A stretch of 64,000 nucleotides of DNA, from contig NC_079493.1 of assembly GCF_030052815.1 (NCBI RefSeq), positions 63,736,691-63,800,690 of the forward strand. The letters are read 5' to 3'. Position numbers and translations under genes: made by a program. Below are positions 58,873-64,000 of the stretch, in pieces; position 1 is the first letter of the stretch, and each line of letters opens with the position of its first letter. Under the pieces are notes generated by a model. It ran no database searches. It saw only the letters and a list, made by a program, of their open reading frames with translations, and was not told the origin of the DNA. The DNA is from Hevea brasiliensis (Eukaryota; Streptophyta; Magnoliopsida; Malpighiales; Euphorbiaceae).

Positions 58873-61800
58873 ACCTCATCATAAAAGAAACATTTCATTG
58901 ATTACAAGACTCAAAAATTAATATTACAAAACTATACAGGTAAATGAAATCTCAAATTTACATTACAATGATTTGCACTAAATTACATGCCAAAATATTT
59001 TATAAAAGTTTTTATACAATTGCTCAAATAATTTACATACATATTATTACATGCATACATCAAACCTATTTACATGGGTATACCTATGATATTCCTGGAG
59101 CTGATCTGAATGTGTCTTCAAGGCATAGCTATAGAAATTTTCACTCAGTTGCTCTATCCTTACTTTCACCTGCGATAGCATATAAAGCTATCACTGAGTG
59201 GTGAATTTAGTGGTGCACAACTATAACTTAAACCATAGTACAATATACCTTAGCAAAATTATAGCAAATAATTTGAAAATCTGGATACTCATCAAATTCC
59301 AAAAATTAAAATATTCTTTGCTAATAATATAAATCATTTGTATAAAATGACTTTGATCACGAAATTCAATTTATTAAATCACAACTAAACATTTAAGGTA
59401 ATTCCAGCAATTTATGGAATTAAAGATTGATTCAATAAAATCAATTATGCATAAATTCAATTCAAATCAAAATTCTTTACTATTCAAAAATCCATTCTTT
59501 ATCTCACTAACTATGCAAGACTAATCGAAAGGCATCTTCGGGTGATTCTAACCGTATGGTGGGGGTGGTCGAATAATGGTGCATAGTACAAATCAAAAGA
59601 ATTAAACCTTAAAAAGGGCCATAATAAAAAAAAAAAAAAAAAAAAAAAAAAAACTTAGATCTAACCTCTAATAAGAGGAGAATCTAAGCCTATGCATGTA
59701 CCATGGTAATCAAAACAAAGCTAACTCCATTGTCTCCTCAACAAATGAAAGAGACGGGTAATAACCTAGTCAAGCATCCATAGTGAGATATGAAACAATA
59801 TCATAAATCTCTTTGTCCTTTTTGTGAGCATAAATCACAACACAATTCGATTCAAAGTCAATTCCAATATCCAATAATTTTTATGCTCATCACAATTCAA
59901 AACATAAATTTGTATTTTTCCATGCCAATTGGCTATCACAATTTAAAATATATTCTATCAAAATTTTTCAAAACATAATTTATTCAATCCACAACAATGC
60001 TTAATACTTGTTGAAATACCATTTCACAAAACTAAACTCATGCATAAGATACCAATTTCAATAATCAGTGAAATAAATTCAATACTTGATAAACATCATA
60101 CATAGGGAAAATAACGTCATTTAATCATATAAAATTTTCAGGATAAAATAAATTAAAAACTAATTATGCATAAGCCTCTGATGAGTCACCTCTTGGACTT
60201 GACTCAGTGGGTCTTTTCCCTTCTTAGTGTTTTTTCTAACTGAAATACACAATTTAAAGTGTTTTAGTAATCATTTAAATTGTTTCTAATAATAAGGTTC
60301 AATAATTAAATTTTATTAATACTATTTCTTTCATTAGTCAACCTATAATGTTGACCTTTAATGCACACTAGGTGAATTAGTTTTAATGTCACTAATATGT
60401 TCCATTTTTCATTCCTCACATGTTGATATATGTTGCCAATTTCATTTTAAAGCTTATTGCATTTTATTGTAATTATTCAAATTTCATTACCAATGTTTAC
60501 TATCTATTAGACCAAGCTATAGTGTAAATTTAATAGATTTCTCTTCATTAAATTGTTTCTCATTGTGTCTTCTTTAATTTCCTTTTTGAATCACTCCATT
60601 TGGAGTTGTATAGCTCAAGTTATGGTCAATTAACCATAACTAGGTCAAATCTAAATTTTAGTTTCCTTTTTAGGCATTTTCGGTTCTAAATTTACTAATT
60701 TATTTGGACTATTTGTAATCACATTAAGGTCTAGCATTCTTCATAAGTATTGTTGCTCTATGTCTTAGGGACATCCAGAAATTTTGCTTACCATTTTTCA
60801 AGTCTTATAGAATTCTTTATAGACAAATTGTTAACTTGGACTCAAAGGTCCTATATTGGCATAGTCCTCAATTAGGTCAATGGTTTTGACCTTAAATTCT
60901 AACCTTATACATTTATAATTTGAGGAAGTTGTCTAAAGCAAAGTTTTAGATCTCTTTCTTAGCTTTCCAAATTGGTATGGCTCATTTAAATTGGACACTT
61001 CTTGATGGAGATATGCTTATTTGAATTTTCTGGATTTTATGGTTAAATGTGCCAATTCCATATTTAGTGTGCCAAATTAATCAACTTAATTGACCTAGTT
61101 CCCTTGATTTACGGGTTTTGGTCAAATTACCAATATTGTAGATCTATGTCTTATTGAAATTTTGAGACTAATTTCATGTCATTTAGAGTTCTATAGACCA
61201 ATTTATGGTCATTTTATTATTGCTGGTCAAGTTGCACTTATATTGCAAAGTTTAGGTCATTTTATGTCTAAGCTTTCCAACGGTACAAATTTCAGTCATT
61301 TGGACTGTTTTGAGTGAGTTATGGCCAAAATACTGACTATTGTTTATATGGTCAAAATCTGGGTTCATATGTTAGGTAATTCTGGATTTGGTCATTTTTT
61401 TAAGTCATTTCTAGGCAGAATTTGGGCAACACTTCTACATGAAAGTTGGCCTATTTTATATCTAGTTTCACCTCTAACTGGCCTCATACCAATTAGAGTC
61501 ATAACTTTACACTTATAACCTAATTTATATACTACCAACAATCATAACCTGCATAAGAGAATTTACACTCCCAATTTGGCAATCCTGCTCCTCCCAATAC
61601 TTTAATATTCATTCTTGGCACTTCTATATTTATTCAACACAATTCCAGTAAAGTAAATTGGGTAGAATACTCAAGTAATATAGGCTCCCATGGCTGCCTA
61701 AAGATGGGCAGTCCAATAACTCAACAATTCCTTCAATTTTCATCACCAATCAACTCATCTCAAGCTAAACATAAACTTTACTTAAGAAAGGAAGTGAATT

Positions 61801-62693
61801 GGACACTTACCTCTTTTTGTAGCTTGTCAAACCTCTTCAAATCTCTCCCTTTTTGCTACAAAAATACTGCCCAAGGTGTATAAACAACTTTTAATGAAGG
61901 AACCTTGAAGATTTCATGGCTTGATCTTGGTGGATGAGAGCTTGAAGCTTTGGCCATCCGTGGAGTTTCCCTTTGGAATTGAATTCCGCTTGAAGATGAA
62001 ATGAAGAAGAAGAAGTGGCTGAAGTGGGATATGTTGTCCAATTAATGAATATACAAATCCATAGTGCTCCACTAAGGTGGATTAAATGTTTAATAATCCA
62101 AATTTTCCCTTAATTGTAATTATGCCCCAAATTCCTCACTATTTACATTTTATGTCAAATTTTCTATTTTTATGACATTTTCAAAATTTAATACTACTAA
62201 TTTTTCATGGACATTTAGGTCAAAAGTCAACTCTAGGTATTAATTGACCAAAATGCCCCTCTTCGGGTTCTATTTCAGATTTTTCGGTATTACCGATTAA
62301 TTCCTTAACTCGCCGATTTCTTTAATTTTCGTTTTTCTTTGTATTAATTAATTAAATTTTCTTTGACATTTTCTAAGTCAATTATACCTCAATAGATGTT
62401 TATTTAAGTCTTAAAAATATTTCTTAGGGTTTCCCGTGGTCCAGGGCTAGTCAACAGTCTTCACTGTAACTTCCGGTGCGGTCACCCATCGGTATAGTGC
62501 TGGCTCATTTAACTTACTTTCCTTTCGTCTCTTTTATTTTTTCCTTAATTTTTCTTTTTTTTTAATTTATTTCATCATTTTATGCCTGTTTATTACCATT
62601 GAAGTGTAGTTCCAGACATCCTGACTTGTCCAGACCGACATTAGGTCACTGGAGTAGTTGAATGTATGGACTACGTAAAGTAAGGGCATTACA
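58873..62693 (-). mobile_element. Duplicate of the solo LTR at 23574-27717 (start missing)
   Basis: It lacks the first 313 bases because of the gap. It contains the same poly(A)-hairpin block (A run 59626-59653) and the same H4 variant (61472-61498). Confidence 0.92.
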
Positions 62694-64000
62694 AACACCA
62701 ACTAGAATATACTTATTTCCAAAGGAAGATGGGAATGGACCCATAAAGTCTATTCCCCACACATCAAATAGTTCTATTTCAAGTATACCGTGCAGTGGCA
62801 TTTCATTCCTTCTTGATATGTTCCTTGTTCTTTGGCATTGATCACAAGCCAGCACAAAAGATCTCACATTCTTAAATAGATTTGGCCAGTAAAACCCTGT
62901 TTGCAAAATTTTGGCTATTGTTTTTGAGGTGCTAAAATGTCCTCTCTCTGATGATGAATGACAGTGCTACAAAATGCTCTCTATTTCCTTCTCCGGTATA
63001 CATCTTCATATCTGCCCATAATTGCATCTTTTACACAATAGAGGTTCTTCCCATGTGTATAATCGTACATCATGCAGGAATTTCTTCCTTTTCTTGTAAG
63101 ACATGTTGGGTGGCAATACTCTGCATACAAGATAATTAACAAAGTCAGCATACCATAAGGCTTGGGAGAATGCTAATAGTTATTCATCGGGAATGAGTCA
63201 TCGATTGGCGGATCCTCAATGTCTCTTATGTCTTCCTGTTTAAGTCTTGAGAGGTGGTCAGCTACCACATTCTCGGATCCCTTTTTGTCCTTGACTTCAA
63301 GATCAAATTCTTGTAGGTGTAGGATCTATTGAATCGACCTTGGCTTTGCTTCTTTCTTGGTCAATAGGTATCGGATGGCAGCATGGTCTGTGTATATAAC
63401 GACTTTTGATCCGAGTAGGTAGGATATGAATTTGTTAATTGCAAACACCACTACTACGAATTCCTTTTCTGTGGTAGCATAGTTGATCTGTGCATCGTCA
63501 AGTGTTCTGCTAGCATAGTAAGTGCCTAAGAACTATACCTTCCCTTACCATGAAGTGAAATTTTTCCCAATTTAGAACTAGGTTTGATTCTTCATATCTT
63601 TGCAACACTTTGGATGAATTATCTAGGCATTCATCAAAAGTAGTTCCATAGACAGAAAAATCATCCATAAAATCTTCCATAGTATTTTTAATGTAATCTG
63701 AAAAAATGGCCATCATGTATCTTTGAAATGTAACAGGGGCATTACAAAGATCAAAAGGCATTTTTTTATCTGTAAAGGTTCCATAAGGGCATACGAATGT
63801 GGTCTTTTCCTGGCATTATGGGTGAATAGGAATTTGGAAAAATCCACGAATACCCATCTAGATAGCAAAAATAGGAATGTTTCACTAGCCTTTCTAACAT
63901 TTGATCTATGAAAGGGAGAGGAAAATGGTCTTTTATAGTGGCACTATTCAATTTCCTATAATCTATGCACATGTGCCAACCAGTAACTACCCTAGTTTGC
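62694..64000 (-). pseudogene. Duplicate of the Athila integrase-RNase H-RT region
   Basis: It has the same order as 27718-29024: integrase zinc finger and first Asp (62906-62694), the RNase H remnant joined to RT by the same deletion (about 63522), FMDD at 63660-63671, and CIDYRKLNSATIKDHF at 63970-63923. It shares the disabling lesions of the first copy but differs near 63845, where an indel changes the frame after YLDGYS. Confidence 0.92.

Larger units (their letters stand above)
58873..64000 (-). repeat. Near-identical second copy of 23887-29024
   Basis: The 5.1 kb matches 23887-29024 with only scattered differences, including the same solo LTR junction (LTR end 62693, AACAC 62694-62698) inside the same Athila codons. 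Differences are mostly one-base indels and a dense cluster at 59520-59620. The match is still running at the window edge. Confidence 0.95.

Overview
This window looks like plant nuclear DNA from a repeat-rich, probably pericentromeric or otherwise heterochromatic region. I see no host gene, rRNA or tRNA. It is AT-rich and consists almost entirely of nested Ty3/gypsy LTR retrotransposons of two plant lineages. One is Athila: minus-strand gag, protease, RT, RNase H and integrase pieces. The other is the chromovirus lineage Tekay/Del: LTRs of 3-5 kb, a primer site for initiator tRNA-Met, and an integrase with a C-terminal chromodomain. Both lineages are typical of flowering plants. I cannot name the species; a woody eudicot is only a guess.

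Layout. (1) 1-6526, plus strand: a Tekay-type element with 3.7 kb LTRs and a decayed 1.9 kb interior, cut by the left window edge. (2) 6527-52580, minus strand: one Athila copy split into six pieces (6527-7775, 13251-13353, 23030-23573, 27718-29797, 41811-42425, 52390-52580) that read in order from pol end (left) to gag end (right). Its breaks hold a solo LTR (7776-13250), a solo LTR (13354-23029) that itself contains an LTR-125 bp-LTR element (15318-21657), a solo LTR (23574-27717), a full-length Tekay chromovirus (29798-41810) and a gag-only Tekay derivative (42426-52389). Each of these inserts is bounded by a 5-bp target site duplication, and removing it rejoins the Athila (or host LTR) sequence. 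(3) 52581-58859: further LTRs, including a plus-oriented solo LTR (53182-57197). (4) A 13-base N gap (58860-58872), followed by 5.1 kb (58873-64000) nearly identical to 23887-29024, including the same LTR-in-integrase insertion. This is either a recent segmental duplication or an assembly artefact.

None of the coding regions looks functional. The Athila integrase has lost its second catalytic Asp and its RT-RNase H connection is deleted. The Tekay gag-pol carries stops and frameshifts, and its protease D-S/T-G triad reads D-P-S. The most original signal is in the LTRs. Copies from different subfamilies keep the same small hairpins while the stem sequences change on both sides. These are a tandem pair near the GTGCACCACT motif, a 5-bp stem near the LTR 3' end, and a CCAATTGG hairpin, and together they suggest conserved RNA structure in the transcript leader or trailer of these chromoviruses.
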